Origin: Enterobacter sichuanensis
Lineage (GTDB): Bacteria; Pseudomonadota; Gammaproteobacteria; Enterobacterales; Enterobacteriaceae
NCBI RefSeq assembly: GCF_002939185.1
Contig: NZ_POVL01000012.1
Span: 1-64,000 of the forward strand
DNA length: 64,000 bases
Reading direction: 5' to 3'
The position numbers and the translations under genes are program-made. Under the pieces are notes generated by a model, which was given only the letters and a program-made list of their open reading frames with translations, had not been told where the DNA came from and ran no database searches. This document shows, piece by piece, positions 31,054 to 39,703 of this stretch (position 1 is its first letter; each line of letters begins with the position of its first letter).

Positions 31054-32421
31054 ATGCTTACGTTTATCGAACTCCTTATTGGGGTCGTCGTCATTGTCGG
31101 TGTCGCACGCTACATCATTAAAGGCTACTCGGCCACGGGCGTATTATTTGTTGGCGGTTTAACACTGCTGATTATCAGCGCCATAATGGGGCATCAGGTA
31201 TTACCAGCCAGCGCAACCAGTACGGGTTACACCGCCACTGATATTGTTGAATACATTAAGATATTACTCATGAGCCGCGGCGGCGACCTGGGTATGATGA
31301 TCATGATGCTGTGCGGCTTTGCCGCCTACATGACCCATATCGGTGCCAACGACATGGTAGTTAAACTTGCCTCAAAACCCCTGCAGTACATCAACTCGCC
31401 CTATCTGCTGATGGTCGCCGCCTATTTCCTCGCCTGCCTGATGTCGCTGGCCGTGTCGTCGGCTACCGGACTTGGCGTACTGCTGATGGCCACACTGTTC
31501 CCGGTCATGGTCAACGTCGGTATCAGCCGTGGCGCGGCAGCGGCAATTTGCGCGTCACCGGCAGCGATAATTCTCTCCCCGACTTCAGGTGATGTTGTGC
31601 TGGCAGCAAAGGCAGCGGAAATGTCACTCATCGACTTCGCTTTTAAAACCACGTTGCCGATCTCTATTGTCGCCATTGTGGGAATGGGTATCGCGCATTT
31701 CTTCTGGCAGCGCTATCTGGATAAGAAAGAGAACATCAGCCACGAAATGATGGATGTGAGTGAAATCACCACCACCGCACCCGCGTTTTATGCCATTCTG
31801 CCCTTCACGCCGATTATCGGGGTACTGATTTTTGACGGCAAATGGGGTCCGCAGCTGCACATCATCACCATTCTGGTGATCTGTATGCTGCTGGCCGCCA
31901 TGCTGGAATTTGTGCGCGGTTTTAACACGCAAAACGTCTTCTCCGGTCTGGAAGTGGCGTATCGCGGTATGGCGGATGCCTTTGCCGGGGTGGTGATGCT
32001 GCTGGTTGCGGCAGGCGTCTTTGCCCAGGGCCTGAGCACCATTGGCTTTATCCAGAGCCTGATCTCCATTGCCACCTCGTTCGGCTCGGCCAGTATTATC
32101 CTGATGCTGGTTCTGGTGGTGCTCACCATGCTGGCGGCCATGACCACCGGCTCCGGTAACGCGCCCTTCTACGCTTTTGTGGAGATGATCCCCAAACTGG
32201 CTCACTCCTCCGGTATTAACCCGGCGTACCTCTCCATTCCCATGCTGCAGGCGTCAAACCTGGGCCGTACTATCTCTCCGGTGTCGGGCGTGGTCGTCGC
32301 CGTAGCCGGGATGGCAAAAATTTCGCCATTCGAAGTGGTTAAACGCACCTCAGTGCCCGTGATTGTTGGGCTGATTATTGTGATTATCGCCACCGAAGTG
32401 CTGGTTCCCGGCGCGGCCTAA
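31054..32421 (+). CDS. dcuC: Anaerobic C4-dicarboxylate transporter DcuC
   Basis: An inner-membrane C4-dicarboxylate carrier, mainly succinate efflux during fermentation. The 455-aa protein has about twelve membrane helices and the SPTSGDVVLAA and TTGSGNAPFYAFVE re-entrant-type motifs. ATG 31054 follows AGGGGA. In E. coli the cit cluster lies between dcuC and rna; here rna follows directly. Confidence 0.95.
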   Translation: MLTFIELLIGVVVIVGVARYIIKGYSATGVLFVGGLTLLIISAIMGHQVLPASATSTGYTATDIVEYIKILLMSRGGDLGMMIMMLCGFAAYMTHIGANDMVVKLASKPLQYINSPYLLMVAAYFLACLMSLAVSSATGLGVLLMATLFPVMVNVGISRGAAAAICASPAAIILSPTSGDVVLAAKAAEMSLIDFAFKTTLPISIVAIVGMGIAHFFWQRYLDKKENISHEMMDVSEITTTAPAFYAILPFTPIIGVLIFDGKWGPQLHIITILVICMLLAAMLEFVRGFNTQNVFSGLEVAYRGMADAFAGVVMLLVAAGVFAQGLSTIGFIQSLISIATSFGSASIILMLVLVVLTMLAAMTTGSGNAPFYAFVEMIPKLAHSSGINPAYLSIPMLQASNLGRTISPVSGVVVAVAGMAKISPFEVVKRTSVPVIVGLIIVIIATEVLVPGAA

Positions 32422-32441
32422 GCTAAATTACGGCTATCCAG

Positions 32442-32466
32442 AAAGCGCCTGCGGGCGCTTTTTGTG
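32442..32466 (+). terminator. Terminator after dcuC
   Basis: The stem AAAGCGCC/GGGCGCTT with loop TGC, followed by five T, 20 nt after the dcuC stop. Confidence 0.88.
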
Positions 32467-32515
32467 CTTTAATAACTTCCAGAAATTTATTGTGCTCATT
32501 CGATCAGGAAATCAT

Positions 32516-33325
32516 ATGTTCAGGAAGGATATCGTTATCCCGTCTGGCGCAATCGCGCTTGCTCTTTGTGTTTTCTCCGCACAGGCCGAACCGCTCAAGG
32601 CAACGCAGTATGGCGATTTCGATCGCTATGTGCTGGCGCTGTCCTGGCAAACCGGGTTTTGTCAGAGCATGGTCGAGCGCAACCGTAATGAACCAGACGA
32701 GTGTCGCCTGCAAAAAGAGACCGACAATAAAGTCGATTTTCTGACCGTTCACGGACTCTGGCCAGGCCTGCCGAAATCGATTGCCGCCCGCGGCGTGGAT
32801 GAACGTCGGTGGATGCGCTTTGGCTGCGCCACGCGCCCGATCCCGAACCTGCCGGAAGCGAAGGCCAGCCGCAAATGTGCCGCCGCCGAAACCGGACTGT
32901 CGCTGTCCGGTGCCGCAAAGCTTAACAGCGTGATGCCGGGCGCGGGCGGTAATTCCTGCCTGGAGCGTTACGAGTATGCCAAACATGGCGTCTGCTTTGG
33001 TTTTGATCCCGATGCCTATTTCGGCACGATGGTGCGGATGAATCAGGAAGTAAAAAGCAGTGCTGTCGGTCAATTCCTCGCCGATAACTACGGGAAAACC
33101 GTCAACCGTAGCGACTTTGACCGCGCCGTTGCCAAAAGCTGGGGCAAGGAAAACGTCAAAGCGTTCAAGCTCACCTGCAATGGCAATCCGGCGTATCTGA
33201 CCGAAATGCAGATTTCACTCAAGGCAGACACCATCAATAACCCGCTGTCTGCGACGTCATTTGCCCCGCAGCCACATCCGGGTAACTGCGGTAAACAATT
33301 CGTGGTAGATAAGGCCGGTTACTGA
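32516..33325 (+). CDS. rna: Ribonuclease I
   Basis: A periplasmic RNase of the T2 family that degrades RNA without base preference. A signal peptide ends near FSAQA. The two catalytic blocks are LTVHGLWPG (CAS I) and YEYAKHGVC (CAS II), with many disulfide cysteines. ATG 32516 gives 269 aa, with CAGGAA upstream. Its end overlaps the convergent flavin reductase by 7 nt. Confidence 0.95.
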   Translation: MFRKDIVIPSGAIALALCVFSAQAEPLKATQYGDFDRYVLALSWQTGFCQSMVERNRNEPDECRLQKETDNKVDFLTVHGLWPGLPKSIAARGVDERRWMRFGCATRPIPNLPEAKASRKCAAAETGLSLSGAAKLNSVMPGAGGNSCLERYEYAKHGVCFGFDPDAYFGTMVRMNQEVKSSAVGQFLADNYGKTVNRSDFDRAVAKSWGKENVKAFKLTCNGNPAYLTEMQISLKADTINNPLSATSFAPQPHPGNCGKQFVVDKAGY

Positions 33326-33936
33326 CCCGCACCCGGGCGAACCATATCAAACCGGTTTTCATCACTGATGCCATAGTACGCCGTCGGCCCACCCGCACGC
33401 AGGATGGGCTGCGCTTTCGCCGTCTGGTAGATCCCCTCTTCCAGCAGCGATTCGGCAATATGGATACCGACCACTTCCCCCAGCACCAGCCAGGTATCAA
33501 CCGGCGTACCGTCGGCGCCGGTCAGCTGAATGCACTGCGACAGGCGGCACTCAAAGTTCACCGGGCTCTCCGCCACGCGCGGCGCCTTAACAAGCTGGCT
33601 CGCCGCCGGCGTCAATCCGGAAAAGGTAAACTCATCCCTATCGTGCGGAAGCATCGCGGACGTTTGGTTCATCGCTTCAGCCAGATCGCGCGTGGCCAGG
33701 TTCCAGACAAACTCTCCCGTTTCGGTAATATTACGCACGCTGTCCTTCCAGCCGTTGCTGGAAAAACCAATGATGGGTGGACGATAGTTAAAGCAGTTAA
33801 AGAAGCTGTACGGTGCGAGGTTCAACTGACCGGCCTTATCAGATGAGGAGATCCAGCCGATAGGACGTGGGCCAATAATGGCATTCAGCGGGTCATGCGG
33901 CAGGCCGTGCCCCTGAGACGGTTGATAGAAGTACAT
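33319..33936 (-). CDS. Flavin reductase-like FMN-binding protein
   Basis: A 205-aa protein of the DIM6/NTAB flavin reductase family. The split-barrel FMN signatures are IIGPRPIGWIS near residue 20 and the N(L/A)PYSFFN stretch, then FEC and a LGEVVGIHI strand. Probable partners are an oxygenase or nitroreductase-type reaction, not known. It is absent from this place in E. coli, inserted between rna and rnk. ATG 33936 is preceded by GAGAG. Confidence 0.85.
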   Translation of the reverse strand: MYFYQPSQGHGLPHDPLNAIIGPRPIGWISSSDKAGQLNLAPYSFFNCFNYRPPIIGFSSNGWKDSVRNITETGEFVWNLATRDLAEAMNQTSAMLPHDRDEFTFSGLTPAASQLVKAPRVAESPVNFECRLSQCIQLTGADGTPVDTWLVLGEVVGIHIAESLLEEGIYQTAKAQPILRAGGPTAYYGISDENRFDMVRPGAGQ

Positions 33937-34042
33937 AGTGCTCTCTCGTTGGTGGGCATGGCGCTTCGCACCAGACCCCGGTTCAGAACGCTCAGCGTAA
34001 CGCAATCCAGCGGAAAGGAAGACTGAATAAATTTCAACGAAA

Positions 34043-34061
34043 ATTCATATGGACCATGAAT
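34043..34061. promoter_or_regulatory. Operator-like dyad between flavin reductase and rnk
   Basis: The perfect inverted repeat ATTCAT-ATGGACC-ATGAAT lies about 110 nt upstream of the flavin reductase start. Its regulator is unknown. Confidence 0.4.
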
Positions 34062-34115
34062 GTGACCTTCATCACTTCAAACTTACGCGCTCAGCCAGTA
34101 TCATCGGGAGAGTTA

Positions 34116-34148
34116 AACCCTCGCTGCCAGACGGCGAGGGTTTTCTTT
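34116..34148 (+). terminator. Terminator upstream of rnk
   Basis: The stem AACCCTCGC/GCGAGGGTT with a 9-nt loop, followed by TTCTTTT, ending about 48 nt before the rnk ATG on the same strand. With no gene before it on this strand, it must end a short untranslated RNA or attenuate rnk. Confidence 0.75.
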
Positions 34149-34195
34149 TGGATCAGTTTCTGCGTAACACGCAGCATTAACGACATGGAGTAAAA

Positions 34196-34606
34196 ATGTC
34201 CAGACCAACCATTATCATTAACGAGCTCGACGCAGAACGTATCGACAGACTGCTGGAAAAAGCAGAATTTGCCTCACTGCCAGTGGCAGACGCCCTGAAT
34301 GAGGAGCTCGACCGGGCGCAAATGTGCACGCCTGAGTCAATGCCCCATGACGTGGTCACCATGAACAGCCAGGTAAAATTCCGCAACCTGACCACCGGTG
34401 AAGAGCTGACCCGCACGCTGGTTTACCCGGCGCAGATGACGGACAGCAGCACTCAGCTTTCTGTCCTTGCACCTGTAGGGGCCGCACTGCTGGGGCTGCG
34501 CGCGGGGGATACCATCCACTGGGAATTACCGGGCGGCGCCTCAACCCATCTGGAAGTCCTTGCGTTACTCTACCAGCCAGAAGCGGCGGGCGATTATCTG
34601 CGTTAA
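34196..34606 (+). CDS. rnk: Nucleoside diphosphate kinase regulator Rnk
   Basis: A GreA/GreB-like RNA polymerase secondary-channel binder that can compete with DksA and the Gre factors. It is 136 aa. A short N-terminal coiled coil (residues 1-45) is followed by the FKBP-like domain with [11 protein letters not shown] and [18 protein letters not shown] hairpin with a weak T tract follows at 34639-34662. Confidence 0.95.
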   Translation: MSRPTIIINELDAERIDRLLEKAEFASLPVADALNEELDRAQMCTPESMPHDVVTMNSQVKFRNLTTGEELTRTLVYPAQMTDSSTQLSVLAPVGAALLGLRAGDTIHWELPGGASTHLEVLALLYQPEAAGDYLR

Positions 34607-34638
34607 CCCCTTCTGAACAAGCGCGCCCCGCGTTGCAC

Positions 34639-34662
34639 AGAGGATGCTGTCGCATCCTCTTT
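34639..34662 (+). terminator. Hairpin after rnk
   Basis: The 8-bp stem AGAGGATG/CATCCTCT with a 6-nt loop and a short T tract (TTTCC). It is the probable rnk terminator. Confidence 0.65.
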
Positions 34663-34744
34663 CCGCCAATTCACCCTAATTTCCTATATCGCGCAAAATG
34701 GCCTTAATCCACGCTTAATCTGTTTTGGTACCGCGGGGACGGTC

Positions 34745-34834
34745 ATGAGTGAGATAGGAGCTATCACGCTTATTTTTCTCATTTTTGTGGCGATAATCGT
34801 CACGGCGGTGCTTTATCTGGAGCGCCACTGGTAG
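34745..34834 (+). CDS. Putative 29-aa small membrane protein
   Basis: ATG 34745 to TAG 34834. A short acidic start (MSEIGAI) leads into one membrane helix (TLIFLIFVAIIVTAVLYL) and ends in ERHW. GGGGAC sits 5-10 nt upstream. Terminator-like hairpins and convergent ybdR bracket it. The family is not recognised; the hydrophobic pattern and ribosome site are the only support. Confidence 0.55.
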   Translation: MSEIGAITLIFLIFVAIIVTAVLYLERHW

Positions 34835-34844
34835 ATGAGTCACC

Positions 34845-36083
34845 TCACACCACCCCACCCGGAAAGGCATTTACCAACCCTTTAACCTGCTGTTCCGCCG
34901 CCTCGGGCGTTTCGGCGCCAGGAACCAGGATCACCTTCCGGCACTCCTCCTCCCGTTTTTCGAAAATCTTATAGGCGCGTTCCGCATCCGCAAGGGGGAG
35001 ATAATGGGTGACGATCTCTTCCGGCGTAAGCAGCCCTTTTTCGATCAGCGGTAACAGTTCGCCCAGCCAGGCGTGAACGTGCGTCTGGCCCATCTTAAAC
35101 GTCAGCCCCTTATCGAAGGCATCGCCAAACAGGAAGCCATGAATAAACCCGGCGTACACGCCGGGTACGCTGACCACCCCGCCACGGCGAACGGCCGCAA
35201 TACACTGACGCAATGCTTTCCCGCTGCTGCCTTCAATTTTAAGATTGCTGAGGATCGTTTCCGTGGTGCTGCCTTTCGCTTCGAATCCTACCGCATCAAT
35301 CACGGCATCAACCCCACGCTGGCCAGCGGTCTGCTCGATGATTTTTTCCGCGGCGTCATTATCTTCATCAAAGTTGATGGGGATGGCACCGTAACGCGCC
35401 TCGGCAAACTGCAACCGATACGGGTGGTGATCGATAACAAATATTTGCTCAGCCCCTAACAGCCGCGCGCAGGCAATGGTCAGTAGCCCCACCGGCCCGG
35501 CACCGTAAACCGCCACGCTTGAGCCTTTTTCAATCTGCGCATTTTTTGCCGCCTGCCAGGCCGTGGGCAAAATATCCGACAGGAACAGCGCCTTATCATC
35601 AGAAAGAAGCTGCGGGACTTTAAACGGCCCGACGTTACCTTTCGGCACGCGCACGTATTCCGCCTGTCCCCCCGGCACGCCGCCGTAGAGATGGCTATAG
35701 CCAAACAGCGCCGCCGGCGCGGGGATTTGCTTTTTGTTCAGGGCCGCACCCTGTCCGGCATTGGTATTCTCACAGGCCGCGTACTGCTGCAGACGACAAA
35801 AGAAACAGTCCCCGCAGGCGATAACAAAAGGGATGACCACGCGATCGCCCTTCTGCAGCTGCTTCACCTCTGAGCCGCACTCAACAATTTCGCCCATGAA
35901 TTCGTGACCAAAAATATCGCCGTGCTGCACCTTCGGGATTTTTCCGCGGTAGAGATGCAAATCGGAGCCGCAGATCGCCGTGGCCGTAACGCGCAGAATG
36001 ATATCGTCGGGCTGTTCAATGATGGGGTCAGGGACATTCTCGACGCGAACATGGTGCGGACCGTGATACGTAAGTGCTTTCAT
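34845..36083 (-). CDS. ybdR: Zinc-dependent alcohol dehydrogenase-like protein YbdR
   Basis: A medium-chain dehydrogenase of 412 aa, closely following E. coli YbdR. Catalytic zinc ligands lie in [12 protein letters not shown] and FGHEFMGE, structural zinc in [15 protein letters not shown], and the NAD fold is GAGPVGLL. The long C-terminal part resembles glutathione-independent formaldehyde dehydrogenases. The natural substrate is not established. It is divergent from uspG. Confidence 0.92.
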   Translation of the reverse strand: MKALTYHGPHHVRVENVPDPIIEQPDDIILRVTATAICGSDLHLYRGKIPKVQHGDIFGHEFMGEIVECGSEVKQLQKGDRVVIPFVIACGDCFFCRLQQYAACENTNAGQGAALNKKQIPAPAALFGYSHLYGGVPGGQAEYVRVPKGNVGPFKVPQLLSDDKALFLSDILPTAWQAAKNAQIEKGSSVAVYGAGPVGLLTIACARLLGAEQIFVIDHHPYRLQFAEARYGAIPINFDEDNDAAEKIIEQTAGQRGVDAVIDAVGFEAKGSTTETILSNLKIEGSSGKALRQCIAAVRRGGVVSVPGVYAGFIHGFLFGDAFDKGLTFKMGQTHVHAWLGELLPLIEKGLLTPEEIVTHYLPLADAERAYKIFEKREEECRKVILVPGAETPEAAEQQVKGLVNAFPGGVV

Positions 36084-36263
36084 GCGACCTCCGAAAGGTT
36101 CCTGGTAAGTGTATAAGGGTAGCTACCCCTGAAGGTCTGCCCGGGAATACGGGCCTTTTGAGATTTATCCTGGCGAGATGAGAAAACTGCCGGGGCGCTT
36201 ACAGAAACCATGTCTATTTTGTGGTTGAATGAGTTCAGCGTTTATAAACAAGGAGAAACGGGT

Positions 36264-36692
36264 ATGTATCAGAGAATCATTATGCCGGTTGATGTTTTTG
36301 AGATGGAGCTGAGCGACAAGGCCGTACGCCATGCCGAGTTCCTGGCGCAGCAGGACGGTGTCATCCATCTGTTGCACGTGCTGCCAGGCTCCGCCAGCCT
36401 GAGCCTTCACCGCTTCGCCGCCGATGTGCGTCGCTTCGAGGAGCACTTGCAGCACGAGGCGGAAACTCGCCTGCAAACCATGGTTGGCCATTTCAGCATC
36501 GACCCTTCACGCATCAAAACGCACGTCCGGTTTGGCAGCGTGCGTGATGCGGTAAACGAACTGGCAAACGAACTAAAAGCTGACGTGGTGGTCATCGGTT
36601 CGCGTAACCCGTCCATCACCACGCATCTGCTCGGGTCGAACGCCTCCAGCGTGATCCGCCACACGCACATTCCGGTGATGGTTGTCAGATAA
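36264..36692 (+). CDS. uspG: Universal stress protein UspG
   Basis: An ATP-binding universal stress protein of the UspF/G class, 142 aa. The N-terminal IIMPVDVFE and C-terminal ATP loop [23 protein letters not shown] are conserved. ATG 36264 follows AGGAG. It lies next to the peroxide operon, as in E. coli. Confidence 0.95.
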   Translation: MYQRIIMPVDVFEMELSDKAVRHAEFLAQQDGVIHLLHVLPGSASLSLHRFAADVRRFEEHLQHEAETRLQTMVGHFSIDPSRIKTHVRFGSVRDAVNELANELKADVVVIGSRNPSITTHLLGSNASSVIRHTHIPVMVVR

Positions 36693-36696
36693 AAAA

Positions 36697-36724
36697 AGAG
36701 GCCACCTTCCGGTGGCCTCTTGCT
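36697..36724. terminator. Terminator uspG/ahpF
   Basis: The 10-bp stem AGAGGCCACC/GGTGGCCTCT with loop TTCC and an A run before it. Because the A run reads as T on the minus strand, it can end ahpF as well as uspG. Confidence 0.85.
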
Positions 36725-36748
36725 ATTGCAGGTGTCGTCTTACTTTTT

Positions 36749-38314
36749 TTATGCGGTTTTGGTGCGAATCAGGTAGTCGAATGAACTCAGGGACGCCTTC
36801 GCACCTTCGCCAGTGGCGATGATGATCTGTTTGTAAGGCACGGTGGTGCAGTCGCCGGCCGCAAATACGCCCTTCACGCTGGTCTCACACTTCGCATCAA
36901 TGATGATTTCGCCCATACGGTTGCGCTCAATCGCCCCTTCCAGCCAGGTGGTGTTTGGCAGCAGGCCAATCTGCACGAAGATCCCCGAAAGCGCTACGCT
37001 GTGGACATCGCCACTCACGCGGTCGCGGTATTCCAGACCGGTCACCTTGCTGCCGTCGCCCTTCACTTCCGTGGTCTGCGCGTTCAGGATGATGTCGACG
37101 TTTTTCAGGCTGCGTACTTTGTCCTGCAGAACCTGGTCGGCTTTCATCTCTGGGGCAAACTCCAGCAGGGTAACGTGTTCCACAATACCCGCCAGGTCGA
37201 TAGCCGCTTCCACGCCGGAGTTACCGCCGCCGATCACCGCCACGCGTTTCCCTTTGAACAGCGGACCATCGCAGTGCGGGCAGTAGGTCACGCCCTTAGT
37301 GCGATACTGATCTTCGCCCGGGACGTTCATGTTGCGCCATTTCGCGCCGGTAGCAATGATAATGCTGCGCGCTTTCAGCACAGCGCCGGAGGCGGTTTCA
37401 ATCTGATGCAAGCCACCTTCAACCGCGGCCGGAACCAGCTTGCTGGCGCTCTGGCTGTCGATCACATCCACGGCGTAATCACTGACGTGCGCCTTCAGTG
37501 CCCCGGCCAGTTTCTGACCTTCGGTTTTCGGTACAGAGATATAGTTTTCAATGTCCACGGTATCCAGTACCTGACCACCAAAACGTTCGCCCATCAGGCC
37601 GGTACGGATCCCTTTACGTGCGGAGTACACCGCCGCCGCCGCGCCCGCCGGGCCAGAACCGACAATCAGGACATCATACGCATCACGCGTGTTCAGCTCT
37701 TCGGCAGCCCGTTTTTCGGCACCGGTATCCACTTTGGCAACAATTTCCGTCAGGGTCATACGGCCCTGGCCAAACTCCTGCCCATTCAGGAACACTGCCG
37801 GAACGCCCATCACGTTGCGATCGGTGATTTCGTTTTGGAAAGTACCCCCGTCAATAGCCGTGTGTTTGATGCGCGGGTTCAGAACCGACATCAGGTTCAG
37901 CGCCTGCACCACGTCCGGGCAGTTGTGGCAGGAGAGTGAGTAATAGGTCTCAAACTCAAAATCGCCGTCGATATCGCGGATCTGCTCCAGCAGCGCCTGT
38001 GCTTCTTTCGACGGATGGCCGCCGGTCCACAGCAGGGCCAGCACCAGCGAGGTAAATTCATGCCCCAGCGGAGAACCGGCAAAGCGCGGCCCCCGATCAG
38101 AGCCTGGGTTGGTTATCAGGAAAGAAGGCTTACGGACTGCCAGGGTATTGTCTTCTTTGAACGTCACTTTTGGCGACAGTTCAGCGATCTCTGCCAGCAG
38201 TTCCTTGATTTCTGCCGATTTCGCGCTGTCGTCCAGCGTGGCAATCAGCTCAACAGGTTTGGTCAGTTTCTCAAGGTAGGCCTTGAGCTGGGTTTTCATC
38301 GTAGTGTCGAGCAT
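36749..38314 (-). CDS. ahpF: Alkyl hydroperoxide reductase subunit F
   Basis: An NADH-dependent flavoprotein that reduces AhpC. An N-terminal double thioredoxin-like domain carries CHNC near 129-132, then comes a thioredoxin-reductase module with FAD motif GSGPAG, redox pair CPHC near 345 and NADH motif GGGNSG. ATG 38314 gives 521 aa, as in E. coli. It is downstream of ahpC, separated by 188 bp that includes a REP unit. Confidence 0.97.
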   Translation of the reverse strand: MLDTTMKTQLKAYLEKLTKPVELIATLDDSAKSAEIKELLAEIAELSPKVTFKEDNTLAVRKPSFLITNPGSDRGPRFAGSPLGHEFTSLVLALLWTGGHPSKEAQALLEQIRDIDGDFEFETYYSLSCHNCPDVVQALNLMSVLNPRIKHTAIDGGTFQNEITDRNVMGVPAVFLNGQEFGQGRMTLTEIVAKVDTGAEKRAAEELNTRDAYDVLIVGSGPAGAAAAVYSARKGIRTGLMGERFGGQVLDTVDIENYISVPKTEGQKLAGALKAHVSDYAVDVIDSQSASKLVPAAVEGGLHQIETASGAVLKARSIIIATGAKWRNMNVPGEDQYRTKGVTYCPHCDGPLFKGKRVAVIGGGNSGVEAAIDLAGIVEHVTLLEFAPEMKADQVLQDKVRSLKNVDIILNAQTTEVKGDGSKVTGLEYRDRVSGDVHSVALSGIFVQIGLLPNTTWLEGAIERNRMGEIIIDAKCETSVKGVFAAGDCTTVPYKQIIIATGEGAKASLSSFDYLIRTKTA

Positions 38315-38426
38315 TATTCTTCCCTCTCTTAAAACGTCATCATGCAAGCAGCCTTTCTGCGGGCGGCCTGAATGCAACTTGCATCATGGTGCTGGAATGA
38401 AATGGGCGCGGGTGCGCCCATTGATT

Positions 38427-38456
38427 GCCGGGTGGCACTTCGTTTACCCGGCCTAC
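38427..38456. repeat. Single REP unit between ahpC and ahpF
   Basis: One copy of the GCCGGGTGGC...TTACCCGGCCTAC repeat within the ahpC-ahpF gap. Such a stem often protects the upstream message and could make ahpC more abundant than ahpF. Confidence 0.8.
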
Positions 38457-38502
38457 GATACTGCAGGCCTGTGCAAGCGCAGCGCCGCCAGGCTGTACAG
38501 AC

Positions 38503-39066
38503 TTAGATCTTACCGACCAGGTCCAGAGATGGCGCCAGAGTCGCTTCGCCTTCTTTCCATTTCGCCGGGCAGACTTCGCCTGGGTGAGAAGCAACATACT
38601 GAGCCGCTTTCACTTTACGCAGCAGGTCAGAAGCATCACGGCCGATACCTTCAGCGGTAACTTCGATAGCCTGGATAATGCCCTGCGGGTCAACAACGAA
38701 GGTCGCGCGGTCAGCCAGGCCTTCATCTTCACGCATGTTGTCGAAGTTACGGGTCAGGGCGCCAGTCGGGTCACCGATCATCGCGTATTTGATTTTGGCG
38801 ATGGTTTCAGAGCTGCTGTGCCATGCTTTGTGGGTGAAGTGGGTGTCGGTAGACACAGAGTAAACGTCTACGCCCAGCTTCTGCAGTTCGTCGTAGTGAT
38901 CTGCCACGTCACCCAGTTCAGTCGGGCAAACGAAGGTGAAGTCAGCAGGATAGAAGAAGAACACGCTCCAGCGGCCTTCGGTATCTTTCTCAGTGACTTC
39001 AATGAACTCACCGTTTTTGAACGCCTGGTTTTTGAAAGGTTTAATTTTGGTATTAATCAAAGACAT
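38503..39066 (-). CDS. ahpC: Alkyl hydroperoxide reductase subunit C (peroxiredoxin)
   Basis: A two-cysteine peroxiredoxin that reduces H2O2 and organic hydroperoxides. The peroxidatic Cys is in FVCPTELGD (about 47) and the resolving Cys in GEVCPAKW (about 166). ATG 39066 gives 187 aa. GGAGG lies 9 nt upstream. It is preceded by a 637-bp gap with OxyR-type control elements. Confidence 0.97.
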   Translation of the reverse strand: MSLINTKIKPFKNQAFKNGEFIEVTEKDTEGRWSVFFFYPADFTFVCPTELGDVADHYDELQKLGVDVYSVSTDTHFTHKAWHSSSETIAKIKYAMIGDPTGALTRNFDNMREDEGLADRATFVVDPQGIIQAIEVTAEGIGRDASDLLRKVKAAQYVASHPGEVCPAKWKEGEATLAPSLDLVGKI

Positions 39067-39213
39067 CTGTACTTCCTCCGTGTTTTCGTTGAGATGTAAG
39101 GTAACCAACTTTATCCATCGGGGCTAATGCGTATGCTTTATCAAATCAATCAGCCAAACCTAACAACCCAATCAAGACAACGTTAAGAACTGAATAAACA
39201 AAAGCCCGAAAGT
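39067..39213 (-). promoter_or_regulatory. Proximal ahpC leader and second promoter candidate
   Basis: Between the upstream terminator and ahpC the minus strand shows TTGTTA-18 bp-GATAAA (around 39165-39130), a weak promoter candidate that could supply ahpC independently of the distal OxyR-type promoter. Confidence 0.35.
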
Positions 39214-39238
39214 AAAAAGGCCGCCCTGGTGGGCGGCC
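39214..39238 (-). terminator. Strong terminator upstream of ahpC
   Basis: A perfect 8-bp GC-only stem with loop ACCA followed by five T on the minus strand, 148 nt before the ahpC start. On the plus strand it lacks a T tract, so it acts on transcripts heading toward ahpC. Confidence 0.85.
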
Positions 39239-39331
39239 CTGATACCTGAACTTTCCACAGGAACTTTCAGTGCCAGTAACACTGGCGTTGCGTTGCGCTC
39301 TACTTACCTTTATATCAGGATCGTAACAGCC
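39214..39331 (-). ncRNA. Candidate peroxide-regulated small RNA / ahpC leader RNA
   Basis: Read on the minus strand from about 39331 to 39214, this roughly 117-nt stretch has three hairpins: GCCAGT-GTT-ACTGGC (39286-39272), an imperfect 11-bp stem with loop TGT (39270-39246), and a terminator GGCCGCCC-ACCA-GGGCGGCC plus five T (39238-39214). A promoter with TTGCTC, 17 bp, and an extended -10 (TGCTGTAAT) sits just upstream, behind an OxyR-like site. It lacks a plausible ORF. Existence is inferred from structure only. Confidence 0.55.
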
Positions 39332-39336
39332 TCCTG

Positions 39337-39365
39337 ATTACAGCACCCGTACTGCCCCAGAGCAA
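39337..39365 (-). promoter_or_regulatory. Distal ahpC/sRNA promoter
   Basis: Minus strand -35 TTGCTC (39365-39360), 17-bp spacer, -10 TGTAAT (39342-39337) preceded by TGC (extended -10). A poor -35 with an adjacent activator site is typical of an activated promoter. A 7-bp inverted repeat, ATCAGGA/TCCTGAT (39314-39338), overlaps the -10. Confidence 0.6.
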
Positions 39366-39376
39366 TGCGCGAAAGG

Positions 39377-39413
39377 GGTAATCGTATCTATGGCTGTGAT
39401 AGGTTTTACCAAA
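39377..39413 (-). promoter_or_regulatory. OxyR-like binding site
   Basis: The core CTAT-N7-ATAG (39388-39402) has the exact spacing of the OxyR consensus (ATAGnTnnnAnCTAT repeated with a 7-bp gap). The flanking consensus T (39382), A (39386), T (39404) and A (39408) are also present, while the outer tetranucleotides are poor. It ends 12 bp upstream of the -35, as expected for activation of ahpC by oxidised OxyR. Confidence 0.7.
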
Positions 39414-39615
39414 CGGTCCTTTTCACGCACGCCCCTCTTATCCGGCATGAAAAATAGAAATGAGTGATATTTACTTGTCGATATATAAACGACACTATTT
39501 TTATTCAATTTTATCTGCGTTTTTAAAGATAAAAATATCTTCATCATAATTGAAGCTCTATTTCATTAATCTACGTTCGTGATATATTAAGTTCGCATTC
39601 AATAACAATTAAGTT

Positions 39616-39677
39616 AGTTAACTATCACGGATGGTAAATAGTTAACTTAGTTCTATAGTTATCAGTGATGTGATAAC
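39616..39677 (+). promoter_or_regulatory. Two operator-like dyads upstream of ybdO
   Basis: A 10-bp inverted repeat AGTTAACTAT/ATAGTTAACT (39616-39647, 12-bp gap) and a second dyad GTTATCA-GTGATG-TGATAAC (39658-39677) lie within 90 bp of the ybdO start. They are candidate sites for autoregulation or another regulator. Confidence 0.5.
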
Positions 39678-39703
39678 GCAACGCAGCTCACTCAGGATGA
39701 AAC

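Noticed and set aside
37001-37939. 312-codon plus-strand ORF opposite ahpF
   Set aside because: Antisense to a complete, well-conserved ahpF; no recognisable domain.
39338-39547. 69-codon minus-strand ORF upstream of ahpC
   Set aside because: Overlaps the OxyR-like site and promoter, and shows no domain or ribosome site.
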